Source: Streptomyces sp. A012304
GTDB taxonomy: Bacteria > Actinomycetota > Actinomycetes > Streptomycetales > Streptomycetaceae
Direction of reading: 5' to 3'
DNA length: 64,000 nt
NCBI RefSeq assembly: GCF_026008495.1
Contig: NZ_BQUN01000182.1
Coordinates: forward strand, 121,050 to 185,049
Shown one piece after another: positions 14,873 to 23,561 of this stretch; the stretch's first letter is position 1; each line of letters starts with the position of its first letter. The notes beneath the pieces were generated by a model. It saw only the letters and a list, made by a program, of their open reading frames with translations. It did no database searches and was not told where the DNA came from. The translations under genes and the position numbers were made by a program.

Positions 14873-17778
14873 TGCGTACCAGTGAGGAGATCTACCACCG
14901 GGTGCGCTGGGACGCGCGGTTCGACCCCGCGCGGTTCGTGCTTGGCATCAACCAGCGCGGCGCCGCGCCCAAGCGGATACCGCTGCCCGCGTTCGTCCCG
15001 GGCGGCGAGATCCCCTGGCACCGGGTGCTGTTCGTGGAGGCCGACGGCGAGGTCGTGTGGGACCGCGCCACCGGCGTGGACCGCATCGACACCTCCGGCG
15101 CCGGCCGGGTCCGCGAGGCACGACGGCTGCGGGCCCCCTTCTTCACGGCGCGCACCCCGCACGCCTGGGACGCGGCCGCCGCACGGTGGAGCCCAGCCCC
15201 GCCCGCCTCCCCGGGCACCGGGCCCGACCGGGTGCGGGTCCTGACCTGGAACACCCTGTGGGACCGCTACGACAGCCACCGCATCGACACCGCCCTGCGC
15301 CGCCCCCTGCTGCTCCAGGCCCTGGAACGCGCCGACGCCGACGTCATCGCCCTCCAGGAGGTCGAGGCCGGCCTGCTGGCCCTGCTGCTGGAGGCGGCCT
15401 GGGTACGGGCCGCCTACACCGTCGGCACCGACCCCCACGGCAAGGACGTCGACGACTGCGGGCTGCTCCTGCTCAGCCGGCTCCCGGTCAAGGAGGCGGC
15501 CCACCACGCCCTCGGCCACCACAAGGCCGTCACCGCCGTCGTCGTGGACACCGCGTCCGGACCGCTGACCGTGGCGGCCACCCATCTGACGAGCGACCAC
15601 TCCGAGGACGGGCCGGCCCGGCGCGGCGCCGAACTGACGCGGCTCGCCGAGGGACTGGCGGCCGTGCAGGGCGGTCTGGTCCTGGTCGGCGACTTCAACG
15701 ACGGCGGGCCGGGCCCCGCCCGCACCCTCGGCATGCTCGACGCCTGGACCGAGACGCACGGGCCGGACGACGCCTCCCCCACCTTCGACCCGGGTGTGAA
15801 CCCCCTGGCCGCCGTCTCCTCCCTGACCGGCCGGGCCTCCCGCCTCGACCGCGTCTTCGTCCGCCCCGGCGACGGCCCGACCGTGACCGGAGCGGGCCTG
15901 CTCGGCGACACCCCCACCCCGCAGGGGCTGTACGTCTCCGACCACTACGCCGTCACCGCCGACCTGTTCTGCGGCACCGGCTCACCCGTCGACGTGCTCG
16001 ACGTCGCACCGACACCCCGCACCGCGCTGGCGTGGATCCCGCCGCGCGAGCTGTGGCCGGCGCTCCAGGACGTCCGCCGCGACCACGACGTGCAGATCCG
16101 CCGCTGGCCGCCGCACGTCAACGTCCTGTACGGGTTCGTCCCGGAGTCGGACTTCGAGCGGGCGGCGCCGCTGCTCGCCACGGCGGCGGCACGCGTCGCG
16201 CCGTTCACGGCACGGCTGGAGGGACTGCACACCTTCGGACACCGGCACGACGCCACGGTGTGGCTGGACCCCGCGGCCGACGACGAGACGCCGTGGGCGG
16301 AGCTGTGGCAGGCACTCGTGCGGCGCTTCCCGCGCTGCCGGGGACGCCACGACGGGTTCACCCCGCACCTGAGCCTCGGCCGGGCCGAGGACCCGCATGC
16401 TGTCGTCGTCGACTGCTCGGCCCGGCTGTCCCCCATGACCGCACGGGTCGGCCGGCTGGTCCTGATGTCCCGGCGGGGCGACGAACCGATGCGCCCCCGG
16501 GCCACGGTCGCGCTCGGCACCGGCGAGATCCGGTGGCTCCCCGAGCCGGCCCTCGGCAGGCCGGACCGCGGCTGGGAGGAGTGGGCCGCGCCCGCCGCCG
16601 GCCCGGGCGTGCGGCCCGCCACCGACGACACGGCGGCCGCACACGTCGTACGGCGTCTCGCGGACGCCCTCGGCGAGGGGGTCGTCCATCTCGCCGGGTC
16701 GCGGCGCATGGGGTGCGCACTCGACGGGGCCGACCTGGACCTCGTCGCGGCGCTGCCCGGCACGGTGGACCTCGCGGCCGTGCGCGCGCGGGTCACGGCC
16801 GCACTGCCGGAGGCCGAGCGGATGCGGGAGGTCGTCGGCGCCCGCGTTCCGGGGCTGCGGTTCCGCACCGACGGGCTCGACGTGGACCTGGTGGTCGTGG
16901 CCACGGGGCCGGTCCCGGCGGGGGAGGCGGTGGCCCGGCGGACCGAGCTGGGCGAGGCCGCGGCGGTCGCGCTGAGCGCGGTGTCCGACGCGGACACCGT
17001 CATGGCGTCCCTCGGCGGGCGGGCGGCGTCCCGGTTCGCGGAGCTGGCGCGGGGCGTGAAGGCGTGGGCGAGAGCGCGCGGACTGGACGCGGCACCGTTC
17101 GGCGGGCTGCCCGGTATGGCATGGGCCGTGCTCGCCGCCCGTACGGTCCGGGAGTCCCCGGACGTCGCCGACGCCGATGAGCTGCTGCGGAGGTTCTTCG
17201 CCACCTGGGCCGCATGGGACTGGCGGGAACCCGTCGCCCTCATCGGGGACGGCCACCAGCCCCGCGGAGCGCTCACCGTCATGACACCCAGTGCGCCCGT
17301 GCGCTCCTGCACCGAACAGGTCGGCCCCGGCCTGCGGGACCTGCTGAGCCAGGAGCTCTACCAGGCCTGGGAGACCGTGGAGGCCGCGACCGCGCCCGAC
17401 ACGGACCCGTGGCGGCAGCTGCTGTGCCCGCCGCCCCTGCACCGGCGGCACGCGGCCTGGGCCGTGGTGACGGTCCTGCCCCGGCGGGCGGAGGACTTCG
17501 ACGAGCTGAACGGGCGGGTACGCGGGCGGATGCGCGCGCTGCTCGGCGCGCTGGAGGACGCGGGCGCGCAGGACGCGCACCCCTGGCCCCGGCCGCTGCC
17601 CCCGGCACCCGCGGCGGCGTCCGCCGACCGGCCCACGGAGGCCCGGTACGCGATCGGGCTCGGTGGTACGCCGCTGAGCGCGGAGCGGCTCGGTGACATC
17701 GCCGCCCGCTGGATCACGGGTCTGCCGGGCGTCGAGGTGACGCACGTCGGCGGCGGGACCGTTCCCACCCTGCGGTGA
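14872..17778 (+). CDS. Giant RNA-repair protein: MJ1316, EEP nuclease, 2H phosphoesterase and nucleotidyltransferase domains
   Basis: A 968-residue multidomain protein. Residues 1-85 (EEIYHRVRWDARFD, then VLGINQRG, IPWHRVLFVE) match the MJ1316/DUF504 'RNA cyclic group end recognition' domain. Residues about 120-365 form an endonuclease/exonuclease/phosphatase fold (LTWNTLWD, LQEVE, VGDFND, SDHYAV). Residues about 385-545 carry the two 2H motifs PPHVNVLYG (His near 414) and TPHLSLG (near 497), typical of cyclic phosphodiesterases. Residues about 575-700 have GSRRMGCALDGADLDLV, a polymerase-beta type nucleotidyltransferase signature, followed by a poly(A)-polymerase-like helical part. Together these could recognise 2',3'-cyclic phosphate ends, open or trim them and add nucleotides before sealing by the upstream ligase. 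Domain boundaries are estimates. Confidence 0.85.
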   Translation: MRTSEEIYHRVRWDARFDPARFVLGINQRGAAPKRIPLPAFVPGGEIPWHRVLFVEADGEVVWDRATGVDRIDTSGAGRVREARRLRAPFFTARTPHAWDAAAARWSPAPPASPGTGPDRVRVLTWNTLWDRYDSHRIDTALRRPLLLQALERADADVIALQEVEAGLLALLLEAAWVRAAYTVGTDPHGKDVDDCGLLLLSRLPVKEAAHHALGHHKAVTAVVVDTASGPLTVAATHLTSDHSEDGPARRGAELTRLAEGLAAVQGGLVLVGDFNDGGPGPARTLGMLDAWTETHGPDDASPTFDPGVNPLAAVSSLTGRASRLDRVFVRPGDGPTVTGAGLLGDTPTPQGLYVSDHYAVTADLFCGTGSPVDVLDVAPTPRTALAWIPPRELWPALQDVRRDHDVQIRRWPPHVNVLYGFVPESDFERAAPLLATAAARVAPFTARLEGLHTFGHRHDATVWLDPAADDETPWAELWQALVRRFPRCRGRHDGFTPHLSLGRAEDPHAVVVDCSARLSPMTARVGRLVLMSRRGDEPMRPRATVALGTGEIRWLPEPALGRPDRGWEEWAAPAAGPGVRPATDDTAAAHVVRRLADALGEGVVHLAGSRRMGCALDGADLDLVAALPGTVDLAAVRARVTAALPEAERMREVVGARVPGLRFRTDGLDVDLVVVATGPVPAGEAVARRTELGEAAAVALSAVSDADTVMASLGGRAASRFAELARGVKAWARARGLDAAPFGGLPGMAWAVLAARTVRESPDVADADELLRRFFATWAAWDWREPVALIGDGHQPRGALTVMTPSAPVRSCTEQVGPGLRDLLSQELYQAWETVEAATAPDTDPWRQLLCPPPLHRRHAAWAVVTVLPRRAEDFDELNGRVRGRMRALLGALEDAGAQDAHPWPRPLPPAPAAASADRPTEARYAIGLGGTPLSAERLGDIAARWITGLPGVEVTHVGGGTVPTLR

Positions 17779-17889
17779 CGGACAGGCCGTAGGGCATGAT
17801 CGACGAGGGCCACGCGGACGAGGCGTCCGGGCCCGGCGAAGAGGGCGTCGAGCGAGCGCCTGTCGCGGCAGACCGGGAAGGACGACCAC

Positions 17890-18804
17890 GTGCGGGAAGT
17901 GACGTGCCATCACGTCGACGAGCAGCGGATCACCGAAGCGCTGGAGGACATCTCCGGACGAGCCTTCGGTCACTGGCACTCGCTGCGCTACGACAGGCTG
18001 TCCCTGAAGAACCTGCGGCGGATGGGCGACGAACTGCTCGACCACGTCGCCGCGCGCACCCTGACGGACCCCACGCTCGCCGACGCCTCCACGCGCACGG
18101 CGCTGTGCACGGCGGCGGAGTGCGCATTCGGGGTGCTGAACCTCGGCGCGTTCCCCGACGGCGACTGGGACATCTCCTTCCCCCTCGTCCGTGAGGAGCT
18201 CAGCAGCGACGATTTCGCGTTCGGCCATGGCGTGGATGAGGCGCCCACGGCGAGGACCTGGCTGGACGCATTCGCGCTGTGCCTGCTCAGCGGTGTGCTG
18301 TGGGAGCGGGACCGGGCGATCGGCCTGATGCTGCGGAACGACTACGCGCCCGCGATCCGCGACGGCGTGCCCTACTCCCGTCTGGAGTCCCCCTCGGACC
18401 CGGCGAGCCTCGCGGAGATGGACGCCCTGTGCCTCTACCTGGCCGAGGCGGACGGACACCTTCCCCGGGACTGGCCCGCGGTGACCCTGCGCAAGCCGGA
18501 CGCCGAGGAACGCGCCGAGGCGGGACGCCGTATGGACGCCGTCGGCGTGTCGACCCCCGAACAGCGGCTGCTGCGCGTGCTGCTGGACGACGACCGGACC
18601 GCCTTCGAGCAGGCCCTCGCCGACCGCCTCGACCAGTACCGCGCGGACGCGGTGCCCGACGCCGCCCCGCGCAGCCTGCTGCCGACCGGCACCCTCGCGC
18701 TGGCCGCCCTCGCCGTCCAACTGCACGGCTGGGACCTGGACATCAGGTCCGGATACCTGCCGGAAGGCCTGCTGTCCCGGCGCGTGGCCGGGCCCCTGAC
18801 GTGA
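17890..18804 (+). CDS. Imm49 family immunity protein
   Basis: A 304-residue soluble helical protein from the GTG at 17890, with GGAAGGA upstream. The start (VREVTCHHVDEQRITEALED, then ISGRAFGHWHSLRYDRL) and the motif RMGDELLDHVAARTL match the immunity-49 family found in Streptomyces. These proteins neutralise polymorphic-toxin effectors. There is no signal peptide or membrane segment, so it acts in the cytoplasm. No toxin gene, secretion signal or Rhs/WXG protein lies within the window. It is therefore an orphan immunity gene, a pattern common in actinomycetes that defend against neighbours' toxins. The family recognition is from memory of the motif pattern. Confidence 0.75.
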   Translation: MREVTCHHVDEQRITEALEDISGRAFGHWHSLRYDRLSLKNLRRMGDELLDHVAARTLTDPTLADASTRTALCTAAECAFGVLNLGAFPDGDWDISFPLVREELSSDDFAFGHGVDEAPTARTWLDAFALCLLSGVLWERDRAIGLMLRNDYAPAIRDGVPYSRLESPSDPASLAEMDALCLYLAEADGHLPRDWPAVTLRKPDAEERAEAGRRMDAVGVSTPEQRLLRVLLDDDRTAFEQALADRLDQYRADAVPDAAPRSLLPTGTLALAALAVQLHGWDLDIRSGYLPEGLLSRRVAGPLT

Positions 18805-18861
18805 TCATGAGCCCGGCCCGCGAGCGGTCCCGTCCCTCGCGGTGCCGCGGCCACCGCTGAT

Positions 18862-20268
18862 TCAGACCAGTTCCGGCTGCGGTTCCGGCCGTCGCGCCGG
18901 CGCGGCCTTCAGTTCCCACGACGTGGTGGTCCGCACATAGCCGTAGATCACCGACGCCATCGCCAGAATGAGAAGCGGTCCGAACACCCAAGGATGTCCG
19001 GCCATCTCCACCGGCAGATAGCGATACGACAGCAGGAGCGCGGCGAAGACCGTCGCGCCGTAGGCGACCAGGTAGGTTCCTGAACGGTCCCAGCCGCGGT
19101 CGAGCGCGCGCAGAGCCGCCTCGATCGTGACCGTGAACACCACGCCGGCGACGAGATCCGCGCCGTAGTGATAGCCGAATCCCAGCGTCGCGCCGAGCGT
19201 GGCGATCAGCCAGAACGTCCCCGCCCACCGAAGGATTCTCGGGCCCTTCCGGGAATGGATGAAGATGGCGGTGGCCCAGGCCGTGTGCAGGCTGGGCATG
19301 CAGTTGCGTGGGGTGATCTCGTCGAACGGTATCGGGTGCGGGTCGCCGATCGGCAGCGGTGTGTTCGGCCACAGGTCGGCCAGCGCCCACTGCACGGTGG
19401 GCGGCGTCGGCGGCCACAGATCGGCCGACGCCCAGTACTCGTTGCCGGCGCCGTAGGCGTAGAGCGGTCCGACCACCGGGTAGATCATGTAGATGGCCGG
19501 CCCGAGGAGACCGATCACCAGGAAGGTGCGGACCAGATGGTGGCTCGGGAAGCGGCGCTCGACCGTCACCCCGCGCAGCTGGTACAGCGCGACGACGACC
19601 GCGGCCACCGCGAGCTGGGCGTAGACGTAGTTGAGCGCATGGGCGCCGATCGGACCGGTGGCCGTGAGGATCCGGCCCGCCAGCCACGACGGGTTGCCCA
19701 GCGCGTGATCGGCGGTCGCCACGTACGGGTCGAGCACCATCGGGCGGGTCTTCGACGTGATCAGCAGCCAGGTGTCGCCGGTCTTGCGGCCCGCCACCAG
19801 CAGCAGGCCCAGCCCGACGCCCTTCAATATCAGGACACGTTCCTGGCCGGTGCGGCGCACGACGGCGAAGACCGCGCACCCCAATATCACCCACAGAGCG
19901 CCGTTGCCGAAGGGGTGGCCTTCGGTGGTGTTTGCACCGACCGCCCAGCGCACCAGGAAGAAGGCGACGTCGACGGTTATCGCGGCGCCCGCCGCGATGA
20001 ACCGCTGCCGCCGGGTGAGCACCACCATCGTCAACGCCAGGGCGGCGTACAACGCGAAGCCCGACTTGGGCGGGAATATCAGCTCCCGCACCTGGGAGGT
20101 GAGCGGCCCGGGCAGGCCGTACCGACGGGCGGTGATCTCCACCGCGATGAGGAATCCGAGGGCCGTGACACCGGCCGTGGCCCACAGGATCGACCGTGGC
20201 TGACGCCACGTGGAGCGGTTGACTGTGCGGTCTGTTCGCGAGAACGTCCGCGTTTTTCTAGTTATCAA
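18862..20268 (-). CDS. PAP2-superfamily integral membrane protein (phosphatase or inositol-phosphoryltransferase-like)
   Basis: About 468 residues with ten or more hydrophobic segments. The catalytic PAP2 motifs are CMPSLHTAWA (the SxxH motif) and YHYGADLVAG (the HxxxD motif) in the C-terminal half. Such proteins hydrolyse lipid phosphates or transfer phosphoinositol head groups at the membrane. The N-terminal half adds extra transmembrane helices seen in the larger actinobacterial members. The only start before the conserved region is a TTG at 20268, immediately after an in-frame stop. No ribosome-binding site is visible and the upstream 80 bases are unusually AT-rich, so the start is uncertain. 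It is convergent with the Imm49 gene. The substrate is unknown. Confidence 0.75.
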   Translation of the reverse strand: MITRKTRTFSRTDRTVNRSTWRQPRSILWATAGVTALGFLIAVEITARRYGLPGPLTSQVRELIFPPKSGFALYAALALTMVVLTRRQRFIAAGAAITVDVAFFLVRWAVGANTTEGHPFGNGALWVILGCAVFAVVRRTGQERVLILKGVGLGLLLVAGRKTGDTWLLITSKTRPMVLDPYVATADHALGNPSWLAGRILTATGPIGAHALNYVYAQLAVAAVVVALYQLRGVTVERRFPSHHLVRTFLVIGLLGPAIYMIYPVVGPLYAYGAGNEYWASADLWPPTPPTVQWALADLWPNTPLPIGDPHPIPFDEITPRNCMPSLHTAWATAIFIHSRKGPRILRWAGTFWLIATLGATLGFGYHYGADLVAGVVFTVTIEAALRALDRGWDRSGTYLVAYGATVFAALLLSYRYLPVEMAGHPWVFGPLLILAMASVIYGYVRTTTSWELKAAPARRPEPQPELV

Positions 20269-20403
20269 TTAATTAGCCGATTTGGTGGATGTTGAGTCGA
20301 ATAGGGTCACTTATCGCGCCAGATGGCATGATTTTCAGGTGAAGGGCAGGTGAATGGGGCGTTCATCGGTCGAACATGCTATCGGAGCCTCCCGGGGGAC
20401 GGC

Positions 20404-20437
20404 GAAGCCCGGAACCAGTGGTCTGGTTCCGGGCTTC
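20404..20437 (-). terminator. Hairpin terminator of the small secreted protein gene
   Basis: A perfect 15-bp inverted repeat (GAAGCCCGGAACCAG / CTGGTTCCGGGCTTC) with a four-base loop lies 33 bases downstream of the stop at 20470. Confidence 0.85.
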
Positions 20438-20469
20438 GGCGCGTACCGGCCGCACGGCCGGCGAGGGGT

Positions 20470-20790
20470 TCAGCAGGAGATGAGTCCGACGTAACGGTCC
20501 GCGACCCAGGCCGGCTCGCTGGTGGTGACCGTGCCGCCCGGCGCGACGGAGTGACACTTGTCCGGGATGTAGGTGACGCCGTTCTTCGTGTACTTGACGT
20601 TCACCCGCTGGGTCGTCGAGCAGTTGTTGGTGATCTTGACGCTTACGGTGACGAGGTAGTACGGCGTGCCCGTCACACAGCTGGGCACGGCCTGCGCCGA
20701 CGTCCCCGCCGCCTGCGCCGGGGCCTGTACCGCGCCGGCCAGCGCCAGCCCGGCCACGGCGGCCCCCGCAGCGCGCATGAATTTCCTCAC
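20470..20790 (-). CDS. Small secreted four-cysteine protein, possibly tendamistat-like
   Basis: A 106-residue precursor from the GTG at 20790, with GGAGG four bases upstream. Residues 1-30 form a Sec signal peptide (VRKFMRAAGAAVAGLALAGA with an AQAAG cleavage region). The mature part of about 75 residues has four cysteines: SCVTG, NNCSTTQ, DKCHSVAPGG, and a final LISC. Alternating hydrophobic residues suggest beta strands. The Cys spacing and the VAPG-TTS stretch recall the alpha-amylase inhibitor tendamistat, a 74-residue beta sandwich with two disulfides, but the WRY inhibitory loop is not evident. A role as secreted inhibitor is therefore speculative. It is a stand-alone gene with its own terminator. 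Confidence 0.7.
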   Translation of the reverse strand: MRKFMRAAGAAVAGLALAGAVQAPAQAAGTSAQAVPSCVTGTPYYLVTVSVKITNNCSTTQRVNVKYTKNGVTYIPDKCHSVAPGGTVTTSEPAWVADRYVGLISC

Positions 20791-21046
20791 AGGACCTCCA
20801 GATCTCGGAAAACAATGGAATCCGGCCACCGGCTGAATTCCCGGGGCGGACTAATTCCATCCAACAAACCCTGCGGCGACAGCTCAACGGCGTATCAATG
20901 AATTCATTCCGGAACGGCGACGCGGAACTGTCGGAAAAAAGGGCGCCCGACGCCGCGATGAGTTCCGGCCGGGTCGGGAGTCTGCTCTGGTGACCGTCGT
21001 AGAACGCCGTACGACGCCGCCCGCGCGAGACACCACGGAGGACACC

Positions 21047-21829
21047 ATGACGAGCACGCCGAACGACCCGACCACCGCGCCGCCCGGCCGCCCGCCCGTC
21101 GTCGACCTGGCCACCTGGCAGGCCGCCCGGGACGAGCTCCTGATCCGCGAGAAGGCCCACACACGCGAGGGCGACGCGCTCGCCGCGGCGCGCCGCCGGC
21201 TGCCGATGGTGGAGTTCGACGGGACGGTCGAGGTCGTCGGAGCCGACGGCCCGGTCCCGTTCCTGGATCTGTTCCAGGGCCGCGACGAGCTCGTGGTCTA
21301 CCAGCACATGTGGTACGACGGCGCGCCGCACCAGGGCCAGTGCGAGGGCTGCACCACCACGGCCTGGCATCTGAAGGACGCCGTCTACCTCAACGCCCGC
21401 GGTGTCTCGTTCGCCGTCCTGACCACGGGCCCATGGGACGAGGTGGCGCCTTACGTCGAGTTCATGGGCTACACCCAGCCCTGGTACTCGGTGCGCGACG
21501 TGGACCCGCCGGTCGGCGGCGAGATGGGCTACCTCACCTGCTTCCTGCGCGACGGCGACCGCGTGTTCCTCACCTACTCCACGACGGGCCGTGGCAACGA
21601 GCGGGTCAACGGCTCCCTCGGCCTGCTCGACATGACGCCCCGCGGCCGCGGCGAGGCCTGGGAGGACAAACCCGAGGGCTGGCCCGAGGGCGGCAGCCCG
21701 TGCTGGTCCTGGCGCTCGGACGAGGACGGGAACGCCACCTGGGGCCCGACCAGTCGCCCCGTGCCGCAGTGGACCCGCCCCGGCGCGACCCCCGTGCAGA
21801 CCCTCGGCCGGCAGGGCCCCCACCACTGA
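21047..21829 (+). CDS. DUF899 family thioredoxin-fold protein
   Basis: A 260-residue protein. The ATG at 21047 is preceded by GGAGG at six bases. The sequence has VVDLATWQAARDELLIREKA, RRRLPMVE, LVVYQHMWYD, CEGCTTTAWHL and RGVSFAVLTTGPW, all hallmarks of the DUF899 family related to thioredoxin/peroxiredoxin folds. The CEGC pair is placed like a redox-active CxxC. No function is established for the family. It is monocistronic and convergent with the MFS gene. Confidence 0.85.
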   Translation: MTSTPNDPTTAPPGRPPVVDLATWQAARDELLIREKAHTREGDALAAARRRLPMVEFDGTVEVVGADGPVPFLDLFQGRDELVVYQHMWYDGAPHQGQCEGCTTTAWHLKDAVYLNARGVSFAVLTTGPWDEVAPYVEFMGYTQPWYSVRDVDPPVGGEMGYLTCFLRDGDRVFLTYSTTGRGNERVNGSLGLLDMTPRGRGEAWEDKPEGWPEGGSPCWSWRSDEDGNATWGPTSRPVPQWTRPGATPVQTLGRQGPHH

Positions 21830-21897
21830 CGCCCCCTCGCCGATGGCGTCGGCAGAGTGACAGGTGCCGGGCGGAAGGCCCGAAAGGCCCCTCAAGG

Positions 21898-23217
21898 TCA
21901 TGGGACTTCACGGCGGCCGGCCGCCAGCGGCGTGTCCCGCGGGGCCGGCAGCGCCCGTCCCAGGCGGGCGAGCGGGGACACAGCCATCACCGCCGGCGAC
22001 AGCAGCATGCCCGCGGCCGTCACCAGGAGGCTGGTGCGCAGCCCCCACTGCTCCGCGAGAAATCCGCCGAGCAGAGAGCCGAGCGGGGTCAGCCCCATAC
22101 CGACGAACGTGATCGTCGCGGCCGCGCGGCCCTGCATCCCGTCCGGAGTGACGGCCTGTCGGACCGCCATGGCCGTGACATTCACCAATTGGCCGCCGGC
22201 CCCGAACACGAAGCCGACCGTGAGCAGCGCGGCAACCGTCACCGCGGAGGAGCCGTGCAGCGCGGGCACCCACAGGAACACGCCGTCCGCGAGTGCCGCC
22301 GCGGACACGAGCACCACCCCATGACCGAACCGCTGCGGCAGGCGGGCGGCCAGCAGCGAGCCCAGGAGCGCGCCCGGTCCCGCCGCGGCGAGTGTCAGCC
22401 CGACGACGGCGCCCGACAGGTGCAGTTCCCGCGGCAGGAAGAGCAGGTAGACGGTCATCATCGCCGCGAAGGAGAACTGGAAGGCGGCCGAGGCCAGGCA
22501 CACGGTCCGCAGTACGGTGTCGCCGGCGACGAAACGCAGGCCCTCATGAACGCGCTGCCGGACCCGAGGGGGACGTTCCGAGCGTGCCGGTATCGCTTCG
22601 ATCCGGCGGATCCGCCGGATCGACAGGAACGACAGCGCGAAGAACAAGGCGCAGGAGGCAGCGGCGATCGGCGCCGACAGCAGGGACACCGACGCACCGC
22701 CGAGAGCGGGACCGCCGATCTGCGCCGCCGACCGGCTGCCCTCGAGTGCGCTGTTGCACCGCACCAGCTGATCCCGTTCCACCAGCCGTACGACGCTCGC
22801 CTGGTAGGCCACGTCGAAGACCACGGAGAGGGTCCCGACGGCGAAGGCAAGCGCGAGCAGCGCGGGCAGGCCGAGCCAGCCGAGGAGGCCGGCCACGGCG
22901 GCGGCGCCCAGGGCCAAGGCCCGACCGACGTCCGTGAGCACCATCGTCGTGCGGGCCCGCCACCTGTCCACCCACGCGCCGACGAAGAGCGAGAGCAGCA
23001 GGATCGGCGCCTGCCCCACCGCGCGGAGGACACCCAGCTGGTCGGCACTGGCGTGGAGCGTCAGGACGGCGAAGAGCGGCAGAACCACCAGACTCGTGTG
23101 TTCGCCGAGTTGGGAGGCGGTCTGCCCCATCCAGAGTCTGCGGAAGTCGGCGTCCCGCCACAGGCTCGACGGAGCGGGTCGACCGGAACCGGATACAGCG
23201 GAGGAAGTGGACGGCAC
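21898..23217 (-). CDS. MFS transporter
   Basis: A 439-residue protein from the GTG at 23217, chosen because AAGGG lies six bases upstream; longer in-frame starts give an atypical N-terminus. It has about twelve hydrophobic segments, the opening SLWRDADFRRLWMGQTASQL, and the TM2-TM3 loop FVGAWVDRWRARTTMV. These features belong to the MFS_3/EntS-like exporters of macrolides and siderophores. It resembles the transporter at 1459 in family but is not a close copy. No biosynthetic genes adjoin it, so the substrate cannot be inferred. Confidence 0.85.
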   Translation of the reverse strand: MPSTSSAVSGSGRPAPSSLWRDADFRRLWMGQTASQLGEHTSLVVLPLFAVLTLHASADQLGVLRAVGQAPILLLSLFVGAWVDRWRARTTMVLTDVGRALALGAAAVAGLLGWLGLPALLALAFAVGTLSVVFDVAYQASVVRLVERDQLVRCNSALEGSRSAAQIGGPALGGASVSLLSAPIAAASCALFFALSFLSIRRIRRIEAIPARSERPPRVRQRVHEGLRFVAGDTVLRTVCLASAAFQFSFAAMMTVYLLFLPRELHLSGAVVGLTLAAAGPGALLGSLLAARLPQRFGHGVVLVSAAALADGVFLWVPALHGSSAVTVAALLTVGFVFGAGGQLVNVTAMAVRQAVTPDGMQGRAAATITFVGMGLTPLGSLLGGFLAEQWGLRTSLLVTAAGMLLSPAVMAVSPLARLGRALPAPRDTPLAAGRREVP

Positions 23218-23513
23218 GGGAATCCCTTGTGTTGCCGACAACGAGGCCCGCCACCGAGCACACGCGGGTGCGCCGACGGTCCGGGCAGGGGAAGGCTCGC
23301 TGTGCCGCGACATCAAGGGCAGCACGCGATGACAGGCCGGTCACGGCCTACGACGTCAACGCGCGCTCGGAGAACCGACCATGTCTCAGCTCCTCATGGG
23401 TCACTCACCGCACCCGAACACTAGTCCTGGGCCGCCCGGTGCGAAAGCTGATTTCAGAGCACTCGTGAAGGACTCGCACGGCTCCTCGTCCTCCGCACGG
23501 CCTGCGTCAGCCC

Positions 23514-23547
23514 CACAGCCGCCCGCAGTGACCTGCGGGCGGCTGTG
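23514..23547 (-). terminator. Terminator of the ABC exporter gene
   Basis: A perfect 15-bp stem (CACAGCCGCCCGCAG / CTGCGGGCGGCTGTG) with a TGAC loop lies just downstream of the ABC gene stop. It is nested inside an outer 10-bp inverted repeat (23484-23493 with 23550-23559). The remaining bases 23218-23483 hold nothing recognisable. Confidence 0.8.
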
Positions 23548-23561
23548 CCGAGGACGAGGAT

